A stretch of 64,000 bases of DNA, taken from the NCBI GenBank assembly GCA_017462915.1, contig JAFTQG010000045.1, forward strand, positions 58,767-122,766, in the 5' to 3' direction. The notes beneath the pieces were generated by a model. The model did not search any database and was not told the DNA's origin. It worked only from the letters and a program-made list of their open reading frames with translations. The stretch comes from Prevotella sp. (GTDB taxonomy: Bacteria > Bacteroidota > Bacteroidia > Bacteroidales > Bacteroidaceae). A program made the position numbers and the translations under genes. Below are positions 24,653 to 33,706 of the stretch, piece by piece. How positions within the stretch are numbered: the stretch's first letter is position 1; every line of letters begins with the position of its first letter.

Positions 24653-25801
24653 ATGAAAAAGCAAATATGCATACTCGGCTCTACAGGCTCCATCGGCACA
24701 CAGGCACTGGAAGTCATAGAAGAGCATAGCGACCTCTATGAGGTATACTGCCTCACGGCATACAGGCATGTGGAGATGCTTGCCGAGCAGGCACGCAAGT
24801 TCAAGCCTGCGGCAGTGGTCATTGCCGACGAGAACCTTCACGAAAAGCTGTGCTCTCTGCTCAGCGACTGCCCTGATATCAAGGTGTATGCCGGTGCGGA
24901 GGCTCTGGAGGAGATTGTCGAGGCGGAACCGATAGACATGGTGCTCACTGCCATGGTGGGCTTCGCCGGCCTTAAACCGACAATCCGCGCGATAAAGGCG
25001 CATAAGAAGATATGCCTTGCAAACAAGGAGACTCTTGTCGTTGCTGGCGAACTTATCATGAGACTGGCGCAGGAAAACCATAGCCCGATACTCCCTGTAG
25101 ACTCTGAACACTCGGCGATATTCCAAAGCCTTGTGGGCGATGCCGACTCGCAGGTTGAGAAGATTCTCCTCACGGCGTCGGGCGGACCGTTCAGAAATCA
25201 TACTCTTGAGGAGATGAGAACCGTCACTGCCGCCGATGCACTGAAGCATCCGACATGGGACATGGGAGCGAAAATCACCATCGATTCGGCTTCCATGATG
25301 AACAAGGGCTTCGAGGTTATAGAGGCAAGATGGCTCTTCGGCGTGGACGCTGACAGAATCCAGGTGCTTGTGCATCCGCAGTCAATAGTACACTCTGCCG
25401 TGCAATATACCGACGGTTGCGTCAAGGCACAGCTCGGTGTGCCCGACATGCGCCTGCCGATACAGTATGCATTCTCCTTCCCTCAGCGCCTTCATCTTTC
25501 AGGAGAGAGGCTTGATTTGTTCAAGCAGCCGCTGGAATTCTTCGAGCCGGACATGGAGAAATTCCGTTGTCTCGCCATGGCTTATGAGTCTTTGCGCAAG
25601 GGAGGCAACATGTCGTGCATAGTGAACGCCGCCAACGAAGTCGTCAACGAGGCTTTCCGAAAGGACAAGTGCGGATTCCTGCAGATGGGGGACATCATCG
25701 CCGAGACGATGCAGCGTGCGACATTCGTCAAGAGTCCGTCACTCGACGACTATCTGATGTCTGACGCTGAGGCACGCCGCATAGCAGCATCACTGCTGTG
25801 A
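24653..25801 (+). CDS. dxr: 1-deoxy-D-xylulose-5-phosphate reductoisomerase
   Basis: A 382-residue enzyme of the MEP isoprenoid pathway that makes 2-C-methyl-D-erythritol 4-phosphate. The NADPH-binding loop GSTGSIG is at residues 9-15. LANKETLVVAG, PVDSEHSAIFQ and the flexible lid region ending in TASGGPFR match the family, and the metal-binding Asp and Glu residues are in DSEHSA and around NAANEVVN. Its product feeds undecaprenyl phosphate synthesis by the uppS gene at 40.6 kb. Confidence 0.97.
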   Translation: MKKQICILGSTGSIGTQALEVIEEHSDLYEVYCLTAYRHVEMLAEQARKFKPAAVVIADENLHEKLCSLLSDCPDIKVYAGAEALEEIVEAEPIDMVLTAMVGFAGLKPTIRAIKAHKKICLANKETLVVAGELIMRLAQENHSPILPVDSEHSAIFQSLVGDADSQVEKILLTASGGPFRNHTLEEMRTVTAADALKHPTWDMGAKITIDSASMMNKGFEVIEARWLFGVDADRIQVLVHPQSIVHSAVQYTDGCVKAQLGVPDMRLPIQYAFSFPQRLHLSGERLDLFKQPLEFFEPDMEKFRCLAMAYESLRKGGNMSCIVNAANEVVNEAFRKDKCGFLQMGDIIAETMQRATFVKSPSLDDYLMSDAEARRIAASLL

Positions 25802-25808
25802 GAAAGCC

Positions 25809-25979
25809 CAGACCTTAACCTTGCCCCTAACCTTAACGGTACAAAAACCTTAACCCATAACCCCAAACCCAAGACCATATAACCCCTATTCCGGCTATCT
25901 CGGCTATTCCGGCTATCACCGTATAACCGTGAAATATCCGTAAAACCGCATAACCGTATAATAACCGTATAACCGCATC
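25809..25979. repeat. CCTTAACC units, nonamers and octamers upstream of rseP
   Basis: In order on the plus strand: CCTTAACC/CCCTAACC units (25809-25866), GGCTATNNC nonamers (25886-25917), then AACCGTAT-type octamers to the rseP ATG at 25982. Confidence 0.8.
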
Positions 25980-25981
25980 CA

Positions 25982-27478
25982 ATGGAAACATTCCTTATAA
26001 AGACATTACAGTTTCTTCTCTCGATAACGATTCTCGTTGCGCTCCATGAGGGAGGACACTTCTTATTCGCGAAACTCTTCAAGACACGTGTGTCACGCTT
26101 CTATATCTTCGCCAACTTCAAGTTCCATATATGGAGCTCTTACGATAACTGGTGGCGCAAGCTCATAGGCAAACCGCTTATCACCGAGCGTGGCGAGGAC
26201 GGCAACAAGAAATATAATGAAGAGGCAGGCACAGAGTACGGCCTCGGCTGGCTCCCTATCGGCGGCTACTGTCAGATAGACGGAATGGTAGACGAGACAC
26301 AGTCTGCCGACGACCTTGCCAAAAAGCCTGTACAGCCTTGGGAGTTCAGAAGCAAGAAGGCGTATCAGCGTCTCCTTATCATGGCAGGCGGCGTGATGGT
26401 CAATTTCTTCCTCGCACTGATAATATACTCTGCCGTGTTCTACACCTGGGGCGAGGACTATATAGCTCTGAAGGACATGAAAGGCGGCATGAAGTTCAAT
26501 TCTTCGGCAAAGGCTCTCGGTTTCAAGGACGGCGATATCCTCCTCGGAACAGACAAGGGCGAGTTCCGCGAGTTCTCTACAGACATGTTCCGCGACCTCG
26601 CCACGGCACAGCAGACGTATGTCATGCGTGACGGAAAGGAGACGACTGTCGCTCTCCCCGGCGAGCTTGACCTCCTCAGTATGCTGAAGTCCGACCCTAT
26701 ATTCGTGCGCCCTCTTGTGCCGTGCGACATAGACAGCGTCATGGCAGGCACTCCTGCGGCAAAGATAGGGTTGAGGAAAGGCGACAAGATTCTGGCTGTA
26801 AACGGCAAGCAGATAGATTCCTGGAACGAATACCACTATCAGGTGGGTGTGCTCGATGACAGGATGACGGCGGCGAATACCGCAAAGGACAGCCTTGCCA
26901 TACGTACTGTAAAACTTGTCGTGGCACGCAACGCCTCCTCTACGCTCTATCCTGTCGCCTCCGCACATCAGCCGTTGGCTTCCGCTGTAAAGGATACGAT
27001 GACGGTAGTGATGACTCCCGAACTGAAGCTCGGTGTCATAGAGAGCAGCATATTCTCTTATTACGAGCCGACACATAAGTCATACAGCATCCTTGAGAGT
27101 GTCCCTGCAGGCATAGGCTACGGCCTTGATGTCCTCGGAGGATATGTCGGTGACCTGAAATATCTCTTCTCTGCCGACGGCGCGAAGAGTCTTGGAGGAT
27201 TCGGAGCGATAGGTTCCATGTTCCCTCCTGTATGGGACTGGAACATGTTCTGGCGCATGACGGCGTTCCTGTCGATAATCCTTGCCTTCATGAACATCAT
27301 CCCTATCCCCGGACTTGACGGCGGTCACATCCTCATACTCCTCATGGAGGTGGTGACGGGAAAGACCCCGAGTCTCCGTTTCCAGCAGATAGCACAGAAT
27401 ATAGGCATGGGATTCCTGCTTCTCCTCATGCTCGTCGCCAATTTCAATGATGTCCTCCGCTGGATAGGACTGATGTAA
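25982..27478 (+). CDS. rseP: RseP-like site-2 membrane metalloprotease
   Basis: A 498-residue intramembrane zinc protease. The first membrane helix holds the zinc motif HEGGH (His22, Glu23, His26), and the third zinc ligand is Asp446 in PGLDGGH near the C-terminus. One clear PDZ domain lies around residues 255-300 (AAKIGLRKGDKILAVNGKQI), with a degenerate one before it. In other bacteria it cleaves anti-sigma factors and leftover signal peptides. It is longer than most homologues because of an insert after the first helix. Confidence 0.92.
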   Translation: METFLIKTLQFLLSITILVALHEGGHFLFAKLFKTRVSRFYIFANFKFHIWSSYDNWWRKLIGKPLITERGEDGNKKYNEEAGTEYGLGWLPIGGYCQIDGMVDETQSADDLAKKPVQPWEFRSKKAYQRLLIMAGGVMVNFFLALIIYSAVFYTWGEDYIALKDMKGGMKFNSSAKALGFKDGDILLGTDKGEFREFSTDMFRDLATAQQTYVMRDGKETTVALPGELDLLSMLKSDPIFVRPLVPCDIDSVMAGTPAAKIGLRKGDKILAVNGKQIDSWNEYHYQVGVLDDRMTAANTAKDSLAIRTVKLVVARNASSTLYPVASAHQPLASAVKDTMTVVMTPELKLGVIESSIFSYYEPTHKSYSILESVPAGIGYGLDVLGGYVGDLKYLFSADGAKSLGGFGAIGSMFPPVWDWNMFWRMTAFLSIILAFMNIIPIPGLDGGHILILLMEVVTGKTPSLRFQQIAQNIGMGFLLLLMLVANFNDVLRWIGLM

Positions 27479-27520
27479 AACATCGCGACAGCACACGTAT
27501 ATAATATAATGTAAACACAC

Positions 27521-27557
27521 ATCGGGCTGAGTTCCTTATAATGGAGTTCAGCCCGAT
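27521..27557 (+). terminator. rseP 3' hairpin
   Basis: ATCGGGCTGAGTTCC (27521-27535) pairs with GGAGTTCAGCCCGAT (27543-27557) with two mismatches and a 7-nt loop, 43 bp after the rseP stop. The downstream sequence is AT-rich but has no clean T run. Confidence 0.55.
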
Positions 27558-27623
27558 ATGCGTTATTATATATTGTGACCTAATATGCAGAAAGTTGTCA
27601 AGTTGCCCGATTGCCTTACCGGT

Positions 27624-29063
27624 TCACTTGATTATCTTTCTTCCCTGCGCGATATATACGCCGCGAGGGAGAGTATCTGCCGTGTTGGAGAGATATGTCC
27701 CGTTGAGGCTGTATACACCCTTCGTATCCTTTCCTGCCGCGTTCATGACATCGGCAATGCCTGTAGGGCAGGAGGTGTGGCGTGTGAGGAAGGTGTACAT
27801 CATGCTGAGATGCTCCGCCGACTGCGGCACAGAATGCCCTTTGCCATAGTCTTTCAGGAGTTCACAGGTGACACCCTTGCTGTTGAAGATGCTGACGAGA
27901 TTGGCGGTCTGTATGCCGTAGTTGGCATCATCGTCACTGTTGTAGAAGAGGAATGTCGGTGCTGTCCTGTCGTTGCTTACGGCGAGCGCGCCGCCCTGTT
28001 GCGCCCAAGTCGCCTTTGGGTCTGCCGTGGAGTTGCAATAGGCGGTCATGTTGGTGTATTCCCGTGATTCTTTCTTCATCAGACTGTAGTCGAAGACGCC
28101 AGGACCGAGGAATGCCGCCTGCACATTGCTGCTCTCTTCAGGAAACCGTCCTCTCTCTGTCACCGTCCATTCGTCAAACGGCTTGTCGCCGATGGCCAGC
28201 GAACCGGCCGTGGAACCTCTTGAGAAGCCGTATATGGCGACATCGTTGCCGAGGCCGACGGTCTTGCCTACCCCGCGGACGGTGCGTACAGCAGAGCGCA
28301 CTTTGCGTGCGGCATCGGCAGCGACCTCTATCGTTCCGAGCGACTTGTTTGCCCCTCCTTGGTATTTTCCGTTGCCCCAGTCGCAGTATTTCGGATGGTC
28401 GGCTATTGCCCATGCACACCCTACAGCCGGTGCTCCCTCGACAAACGAGTCGTTGAATGCCGCCCAATGATACGGCATGAACATGCGTTTATGGGTGTTG
28501 CCGTACCAGCTGTTGCTGTAGGAGAAGGAGAGGACGACAGGCACAGGTGTCTTCGGGTTGGCAGGATATACTATGTCCATGTACAGGGAGTCGTTTGCCG
28601 CTGCCAGATTGTAGACCTCCTTGTCGTCAAGATAATAGCTTACGTCGCGCAGTATGCGGTAGCCTTCAAAGAGGATGTAGGCGCGGTCCTGAGAGATGTC
28701 CGTGCATCCGCAGAACGAGCCGTTGCGCATGGCGGCGTTGATGGCTATGATGTCCTTGTTGATATTTGGCGACACGGCATTCCTGTCGTGGGCATAATCG
28801 AGCTCGATGACCTGGTATCCCTGTCCGAGGAGCCAGTCTACATCCTCCTGAATGGAGTTCTGTCCTACCTTAGGGCATGAGAGGTTCTCGAGATATACTA
28901 CAGTCATGAATTTTCCGCTCTTGTCCTTGGCAGGACTTTTCGCCTCCGTCGTCGTGTACTTGATGTCCGTGTCGAGAGCAGCACTCTTCCATGTGCCGTT
29001 GCCTGCGGTGGCAGACAGTGCGAGGAAGGCTGTGCAGAAGATGAATGTTGTCAGTCGTTTCAT
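27624..29063 (-). CDS. Secreted alpha/beta-hydrolase-like protein with C-terminal sorting-type segment
   Basis: A 479-residue protein beginning with a signal peptide (MKRLTTFIFCTAFLALSATA). The GxSxG-type nucleophile motif GFSRG (Ser281), a YNSDDD segment and a late GHSVPQSAEH His segment look like an alpha/beta-hydrolase triad, perhaps an esterase. The last 30 residues (VYSLNGTYLSN...LPRGVYIAQGRKIIK) are of the short C-terminal type common in exported Prevotellaceae proteins and resemble type IX secretion tails. The start was placed at the signal peptide. The open frame continues upstream into octamer repeats. Substrate unknown. Confidence 0.75.
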   Translation of the reverse strand: MKRLTTFIFCTAFLALSATAGNGTWKSAALDTDIKYTTTEAKSPAKDKSGKFMTVVYLENLSCPKVGQNSIQEDVDWLLGQGYQVIELDYAHDRNAVSPNINKDIIAINAAMRNGSFCGCTDISQDRAYILFEGYRILRDVSYYLDDKEVYNLAAANDSLYMDIVYPANPKTPVPVVLSFSYSNSWYGNTHKRMFMPYHWAAFNDSFVEGAPAVGCAWAIADHPKYCDWGNGKYQGGANKSLGTIEVAADAARKVRSAVRTVRGVGKTVGLGNDVAIYGFSRGSTAGSLAIGDKPFDEWTVTERGRFPEESSNVQAAFLGPGVFDYSLMKKESREYTNMTAYCNSTADPKATWAQQGGALAVSNDRTAPTFLFYNSDDDANYGIQTANLVSIFNSKGVTCELLKDYGKGHSVPQSAEHLSMMYTFLTRHTSCPTGIADVMNAAGKDTKGVYSLNGTYLSNTADTLPRGVYIAQGRKIIK

Positions 29064-29065
29064 TG

Positions 29066-29240
29066 GTTGGTTGTTTGGTGATTTAGTTGTTTGGTGGTTT
29101 GGTTGTTTGCGCTTTGTTCGAAGCACCTTAATCGGGGCTTTGGTGTTTTAGTTGTTTGGTGGTATAGCCGGAATAGCCGTTATAGCCGAAATAGCCGGGA
29201 TAGGGGTTGTAGGTTGTCGGTTTTGGGGTATTGGTTATGG
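29066..29240. repeat. Octamer/nonamer/AACC leader upstream of the secreted hydrolase
   Basis: Read on the minus strand from far to near: AACC-rich units (about 29210-29240), GGCTATNNC nonamers (29163-29203), then AACCAAAC/AACTAAA octamers (29066-29160) up to the ATG at 29063. Confidence 0.8.
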
Positions 29241-29261
29241 GTTGATTCTTTTGCATTCCTT

Positions 29262-30029
29262 TCAGAAACTTATCTTTAGATGTTCCTTGATGAGGCTTTC
29301 CTCGAGCTCGGAGGGTGTGCCGCAGAGCAACCGGCGGTCCTGTGTCATGAGCCAAATCTCGTCGGCGAGCCGCAGAGCCATCTCCATATCATGTGTCGAG
29401 AGCAGCACTCCCTGCGCCTGTCCGTTGCCGTCAGAGTCACCGGAGGCGATGGATTTCATGAGGCGCATGGTCTCCGCCTTTGAAGGATAGTCAAGGAAAG
29501 CCGTCGGTTCGTCAAGGAGTATGACGGGAGTCTCCTGTGCAAGAGCCTTCGCTATCATCACTTTCTGACATTCACCGTCAGAGAGAGTCTCTATATCACG
29601 CTCTGCCAGATGCGCCACACCTACACGCTCCATGCTTCTCTCCACGACAATCCTGTCGCTGTCGTGCAGAGTGCCCCACATGTCGGTATAGGGAGAGCGT
29701 CCGAGGCTGACGATTTCGCGTACTGTCATCTGCGTGACGTCGGGCCGTCCGGTGAGCACCACGCTGACAGTCCTTGCCAGCAGGGCGGCGTCAGGGCGTG
29801 CCTTGCGGTCGGGAGAGATGAAGATACGCCCGCCGTTTCCAGTGTATTCTATCGCCCCGTGCATAGGCGGCAGGAATCCGGCGAGGGTACACAGGAGAGT
29901 AGACTTGCCCACGCCGTTCCTTCCAGCGAGGCATGTCAGTTTTCCGGCCTTCAGCTGTGCGCTGAGGGCAGACGCTACAATGTTCCTGTCATGGCCTATG
30001 GTGAGGTCAGAGATTGTCAATATATTCAT
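29262..30029 (-). CDS. ABC transporter ATP-binding protein (iron-siderophore/cobalamin type), orphan
   Basis: A 255-residue ATPase. Walker A is GRNGVGKST (36-44), the signature is LSDGE, Walker B is VILLDEPTAFLD, and the switch His lies in LLSTHDME. The closest layout is FecE/BtuD-type ATPases of metal-chelate importers. No permease or binding protein is visible nearby, so the partner must be encoded elsewhere. The start at 30029 overlaps the 3' end of the helicase by 23 bp, implying coupling to it. Confidence 0.88.
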   Translation of the reverse strand: MNILTISDLTIGHDRNIVASALSAQLKAGKLTCLAGRNGVGKSTLLCTLAGFLPPMHGAIEYTGNGGRIFISPDRKARPDAALLARTVSVVLTGRPDVTQMTVREIVSLGRSPYTDMWGTLHDSDRIVVERSMERVGVAHLAERDIETLSDGECQKVMIAKALAQETPVILLDEPTAFLDYPSKAETMRLMKSIASGDSDGNGQAQGVLLSTHDMEMALRLADEIWLMTQDRRLLCGTPSELEESLIKEHLKISF

Positions 30030-31869
30030 ACAGCTTCTTATAGAAAGGGTGGCGCGTCATGGTAGGAGCATCGCCGAGAATGACGAGTTTCATCCTTGCC
30101 CTGGTTATCGCCACGTTCATTCGCCGCAGGTCGCGGAGGAATCCTATCTGTCCCTCGTCGTTGGCGCGGACGAGTGAGATGAGCACGACATCGCGCTCCT
30201 GACCCTGGAAACCGTCCACGGTGTTCACGCTGACGAGGTGGCGATAGGGCTTGAAATACGGTTCGTTGCGGAGCAGTTGGCGGAGATACTGCACCTGTGC
30301 GCGGTAGGGCGAGATGATGCCGACATCGATTTTCTCGCTCAGTATGCGCTCCTTGCCTATCTTGTCGAAGTACAGTTGCAGGGCGGCGAGTGTCAGCCGT
30401 GCCTCCGTCTTGTTGACCCTGCCGTAGCTTTCCCCTACAAACTCTTCGTGGCACGCCATGTCTGCCGTGTCTATCCATAGCATCGGGATGTCGAAATCGA
30501 GGACGGAGCGGTTTCTCACTTCCGGCGCAGACTCCACCTGTCCATGATAAAACCAGTCGGAGGAGAACTTCATTATCTCCTCGTTCATGCGGTACTGCAC
30601 CTTCAGGAGCGTGACAACCTCGGGTTTGTTCCTCACGATACGCTCCATGAGCGTCACGCCCAGTCCGCCCTTCATGGCCTCCGGGCTCTTCACTGTCGGC
30701 GGAAGCTGGCAATGGTCGCCTGCAAACACCACGCGCGACGCCTTGCGGATAGGTATCCAGCACGCCGCCTCCAGTGCCTGTGCCGCCTCGTCTATGAAGA
30801 GCGTGCCGAACCTCTGCCCTTCGAGCAGTCTGCTGGCGCTGCCTACGAGCGTGCAGGCTATCACACGAGCCTCTCCGAAAAGTTGCTGCCGGATACGCAT
30901 CTCCAGTTCTGTGGCACGCGACTTCAGTCTGTCCATCTTCTGATGGAAGGAGCGGTCGCCACGCTTCCTGCCAGCGCGGAGCTCCCTTATCGCCTTGCGT
31001 ATCGCCCAGAGCTGGTCATAGTCGGGATGGTTCTCAAACTGCCTCTCGTATGTGAAAGACAGCATCTTGTCGTTAACACGCGTCGGATTTCCTATTCTCA
31101 GGACCGGCACACCCCTGTCTGCGAGCTTCTCGGCAATCCAGTCTACCGCCATATTGCTCTGCGCACAGATGAGCACCTGGCTCTCCCTGCGCAGACATTC
31201 GAAGACAGCCTCCACGAGCGTCGTGGTCTTTCCCGTTCCCGGAGGTCCGTGGACTATCGCCACATCCTTTGCCGTGAGCACCTCGTTGACGGCCTTCTCC
31301 TGTGTAGGGTTGAGCCATGGGAGGCGTATCTTCTCGAACTTGAACTTCTGTGCCGGCATGTCTGTATAGAAGAGGTCGCGGAGATATGTCAGGCGGTTGC
31401 CTTTCCCGCGGATGACACGGTCGAGGGCATCGGCCATGGTGCGGTAGCTTGTCTCGTCGAAACTCAGTTGTACGCCGAGGCCATCCCTGCCCAGGAGTTC
31501 GGCGGCATGGCTCTCGTTGTTGAGCGAAATAACCATGCGGTCTCCGTCCACGAAGGACACTGTCGCGGTGAAAGGCAGATATGAAGGCTTGTCGGCGTCG
31601 AGCGTGAAGAAGCAGACAGGGCGTCCGTACTCGAAATTATGCTCCGTATCGTCCTCCTTATTGCGGAAGACCTCGATGCAATACTGGTTCAGCGAGTTGT
31701 AGTAAGCCTTTCCTGTCTGCAGCGGCCACCAAGCCTCTCCGCGCTTCATCTTCCGTCCTATGCCCTGCGCCTCCGTCTGCTGGCGGAACGCCTCCTGCTC
31801 CGCCTCATACTCCAGTTGGAGGAGCCGCTTCTGTTTCTCAAGTTCAAGTATAGGGTTTGTGTAACTCAC
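30007..31869 (-). CDS. DNA2/UPF1-type superfamily 1 helicase, GTG start
   Basis: A 620-residue ATPase. Walker A is HGPPGTGKTT, motif II is FIDEAAQA, and motif III is VFAGDHCQLPPT. Motifs V and VI are VNTVDGFQGQERDVV and ITRARMKL. This is the SF1B IGHMBP2/UPF1-like family, acting on DNA or RNA ends. The GTG at 31869 (MSYTNPILELEKQK) is preferred. The only upstream start, a TTG, lies inside the promoter -7 element (31996-32003) and so cannot be in the mRNA body. Confidence 0.9.
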   Translation of the reverse strand: MSYTNPILELEKQKRLLQLEYEAEQEAFRQQTEAQGIGRKMKRGEAWWPLQTGKAYYNSLNQYCIEVFRNKEDDTEHNFEYGRPVCFFTLDADKPSYLPFTATVSFVDGDRMVISLNNESHAAELLGRDGLGVQLSFDETSYRTMADALDRVIRGKGNRLTYLRDLFYTDMPAQKFKFEKIRLPWLNPTQEKAVNEVLTAKDVAIVHGPPGTGKTTTLVEAVFECLRRESQVLICAQSNMAVDWIAEKLADRGVPVLRIGNPTRVNDKMLSFTYERQFENHPDYDQLWAIRKAIRELRAGRKRGDRSFHQKMDRLKSRATELEMRIRQQLFGEARVIACTLVGSASRLLEGQRFGTLFIDEAAQALEAACWIPIRKASRVVFAGDHCQLPPTVKSPEAMKGGLGVTLMERIVRNKPEVVTLLKVQYRMNEEIMKFSSDWFYHGQVESAPEVRNRSVLDFDIPMLWIDTADMACHEEFVGESYGRVNKTEARLTLAALQLYFDKIGKERILSEKIDVGIISPYRAQVQYLRQLLRNEPYFKPYRHLVSVNTVDGFQGQERDVVLISLVRANDEGQIGFLRDLRRMNVAITRARMKLVILGDAPTMTRHPFYKKLYEYIDNL

Positions 31870-31995
31870 GTGCTGTTGTTTTGTTATGGTGTGAGGCCTT
31901 TGTGGAGCGTCTCCGCTGGCGGATGTCTGCGGACTTTGCCGCCGTCTCCTGTCCCGGGCCTGTCGTCCTGCTGTCGTAGGCAGGTGATGACGGTG

Positions 31996-32027
31996 CAAAG
32001 TTACAAAGAAAAAACGAATAAAAGCAA
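31996..32027 (-). promoter_or_regulatory. Helicase promoter
   Basis: On the minus strand TTGC (32024-32027), 20 bp, then TAACTTTG (31996-32003) followed by CACC. The implied transcript has a 5' leader of about 115 nt before the GTG. Confidence 0.6.
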
Positions 32028-32047
32028 CAAATACTTGTTTTTAAGTA

Positions 32048-32078
32048 TTGTATATATCATGAAATGTTGCTACCTTTG
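32048..32078 (+). promoter_or_regulatory. Promoter of the PepSY gene, first copy
   Basis: TTG at 32048-32050, 20 bp, TACCTTTG at 32071-32078. A second -7 element lies in the repeat at 32137-32144, so the gene may have two tandem promoters. Confidence 0.6.
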
Positions 32079-32167
32079 CACTGCTCCGCCGTCACAGGAG
32101 GTTAGGGTTAAGGTTATCGTTAAGGTTGAATGTTGCTACCTTTGCACTGCTCCGCCGTCACAGGAGG
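32063..32167 (+). repeat. 39-bp direct repeat containing a promoter, 66 bp apart
   Basis: The copies 32063-32101 and 32129-32167 are identical over 39 bp. Each contains TACCTTTG (32071 and 32137) and the sequence CCGCCGTCACAGGAGG. A near copy of that second part (one mismatch) occurs at 40481-40496 upstream of bamA. Confidence 0.85.
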
Positions 32168-32240
32168 GGCTCATTATGGAGACAGAGGCGCGACAGATAG
32201 TCCAGTCTCCCTTGACGCTGTGGCTGTGGAGGCATGACAC

Positions 32241-33704
32241 ATGGATATGAAAATGAAGAAAAGCAGTTGGAGAAAATGCCATAAATGGCTTGGCATAGCG
32301 TTTTGTTTCTTTATGCTGATGTTCGGCATTTCGGGCATCGTGCTCAACCATCGCCACTGGTATGGTAATGTTAATGTCAGCAGAAACTGCCTGCCTGAGA
32401 CGTTCCGCTTTGAGAGATGGAACAACGGATTGCTTCGCGGAACGCTGGCAGCAGGGGACAGTGTCCTCGTGTACGGTGCCGGAGGGGTATTTGCCACGGA
32501 CAGTACGGCAAAGTCTTTCCGCGATTTCTCGGCAGGAATGCCCGAAGGTGCCGACGCAAGGAATGTCCGTGCTGTCGTCAAGACGCCGTCGGGAATGCTG
32601 TTTGCCCTGTCGCCGTTCAATGTCTACCGTCTCTGTAACGGCCGCTGGAGCGAGGTTTCCGCACCTTTCAGCAGTGGAGACAGAGGCACGGACATGACCG
32701 TAAAGGGCGACACGCTTGTCGTGCTCTCGAGGAGCAAGGTGTACACGGCAGTGCCGCCGTACACGCATTTTGAGGAGCATGAACTGAAAGCGCCAGAGGG
32801 ATATGACGGAAAGGTGTCGCTGTTCCGCACGGTACTGCTGCTGCACAGCGGCGAACTGTTCGGTGTGCCGGGCAAGGTCGTCGTGGACATCTTAGGGATA
32901 CTGATGATATTCTTCTGCCTCTCGGGCATAGTCATCTGGCTTTCCGGCCACGGGAGGATGCCTGCGGTGTTCCGTGTGGCATACAGATGCCATGAGCTGC
33001 TGGGGCGGAAGACAATAGTCGTGACACTGCTTCTGTGCCTTACCGGCTGGGCTTTGCGCCCGCCGTTGCTCATAGCACTGGTGAGATGTACCGTCCCTGC
33101 CGTCCCGTACTCCAGCCTTGACAGCGGCAATGCGTGGCACGACAAGTTGCGCATGATACGCTGGGACAGGGCGGAGGGTGACTGGCTGGTGTCTACATCG
33201 GAGGGCTTCTTCTCGATGGAAGACCTCGATGACGTGCCTGTCCGTGAGGAGAAAGCTCCGCCGGTGAGCGTCATGGGGCTCAATGTACTTGAGAGGGAAA
33301 ACGGTGAATGGCTGGCAGGTTCGTTCTCGGGCATGTACCGATGGAACAGGGAAAGAAGCTCTTCCGTCGATGCCGTGACGGGAAAGCCTGCGGAGAAGAC
33401 CTCGGGAGCACCATTCGGGAAGCTCGCCGTGGCAGGATATTCGAGGGATTTCGCCTGCGGTGGGTTCTTTACCACATGGTATGAAGGTACGGAAGCCATC
33501 CCTCAGCCGTCACGCTTCTCAGGGTTGCCGATGTCTCTCTGGCAACTGGCGCTGGAGGTTCATACGGGCCGCATATACACTTTCCTCTGCGGTGCGGAGG
33601 TCTTGGTGTATATCTTCGTGGCAGGCCTGCTGTCGGTGATTGTGCTGTGGTCTGGCTGGAAGATACGCAGGCGCACTACAGGCAGGAAGAACGGCCGGCG
33701 GTAG
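32241..33704 (+). CDS. PepSY-associated transmembrane protein
   Basis: A 487-residue membrane protein with a first helix after SSWRKCHKWLGIAFCFFML, a pair of helices around residues 215-275 and one near the C-terminus (about 450-470), separated by two long extracytoplasmic regions. The early W-RKCHKWLG-type His and the HELLGRKT segment match the PepSY_TM layout, whose members are linked to iron reduction or uptake. The Met at codon 1, 3 or 5 could be the start. It is probably driven by the tandem promoters just upstream. Confidence 0.78.
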   Translation: MDMKMKKSSWRKCHKWLGIAFCFFMLMFGISGIVLNHRHWYGNVNVSRNCLPETFRFERWNNGLLRGTLAAGDSVLVYGAGGVFATDSTAKSFRDFSAGMPEGADARNVRAVVKTPSGMLFALSPFNVYRLCNGRWSEVSAPFSSGDRGTDMTVKGDTLVVLSRSKVYTAVPPYTHFEEHELKAPEGYDGKVSLFRTVLLLHSGELFGVPGKVVVDILGILMIFFCLSGIVIWLSGHGRMPAVFRVAYRCHELLGRKTIVVTLLLCLTGWALRPPLLIALVRCTVPAVPYSSLDSGNAWHDKLRMIRWDRAEGDWLVSTSEGFFSMEDLDDVPVREEKAPPVSVMGLNVLERENGEWLAGSFSGMYRWNRERSSSVDAVTGKPAEKTSGAPFGKLAVAGYSRDFACGGFFTTWYEGTEAIPQPSRFSGLPMSLWQLALEVHTGRIYTFLCGAEVLVYIFVAGLLSVIVLWSGWKIRRRTTGRKNGRR

Positions 33705-33706
33705 GG

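Larger units (their letters stand above)
31870..32240. other. 371-bp divergent regulatory gap
   Basis: Lies between the helicase and the PepSY gene. It contains the helicase promoter, a 39-bp promoter-bearing sequence present twice, and between these a short TTAGGGTTAAGG-like stretch. No gene was seen. Confidence 0.7.

Noticed and set aside
31870-31998. Longer helicase start at a TTG (31998)
   Set aside because: That TTG lies inside the TAACTTTG promoter element, so it cannot be in the transcript, and the extra residues have no family similarity.
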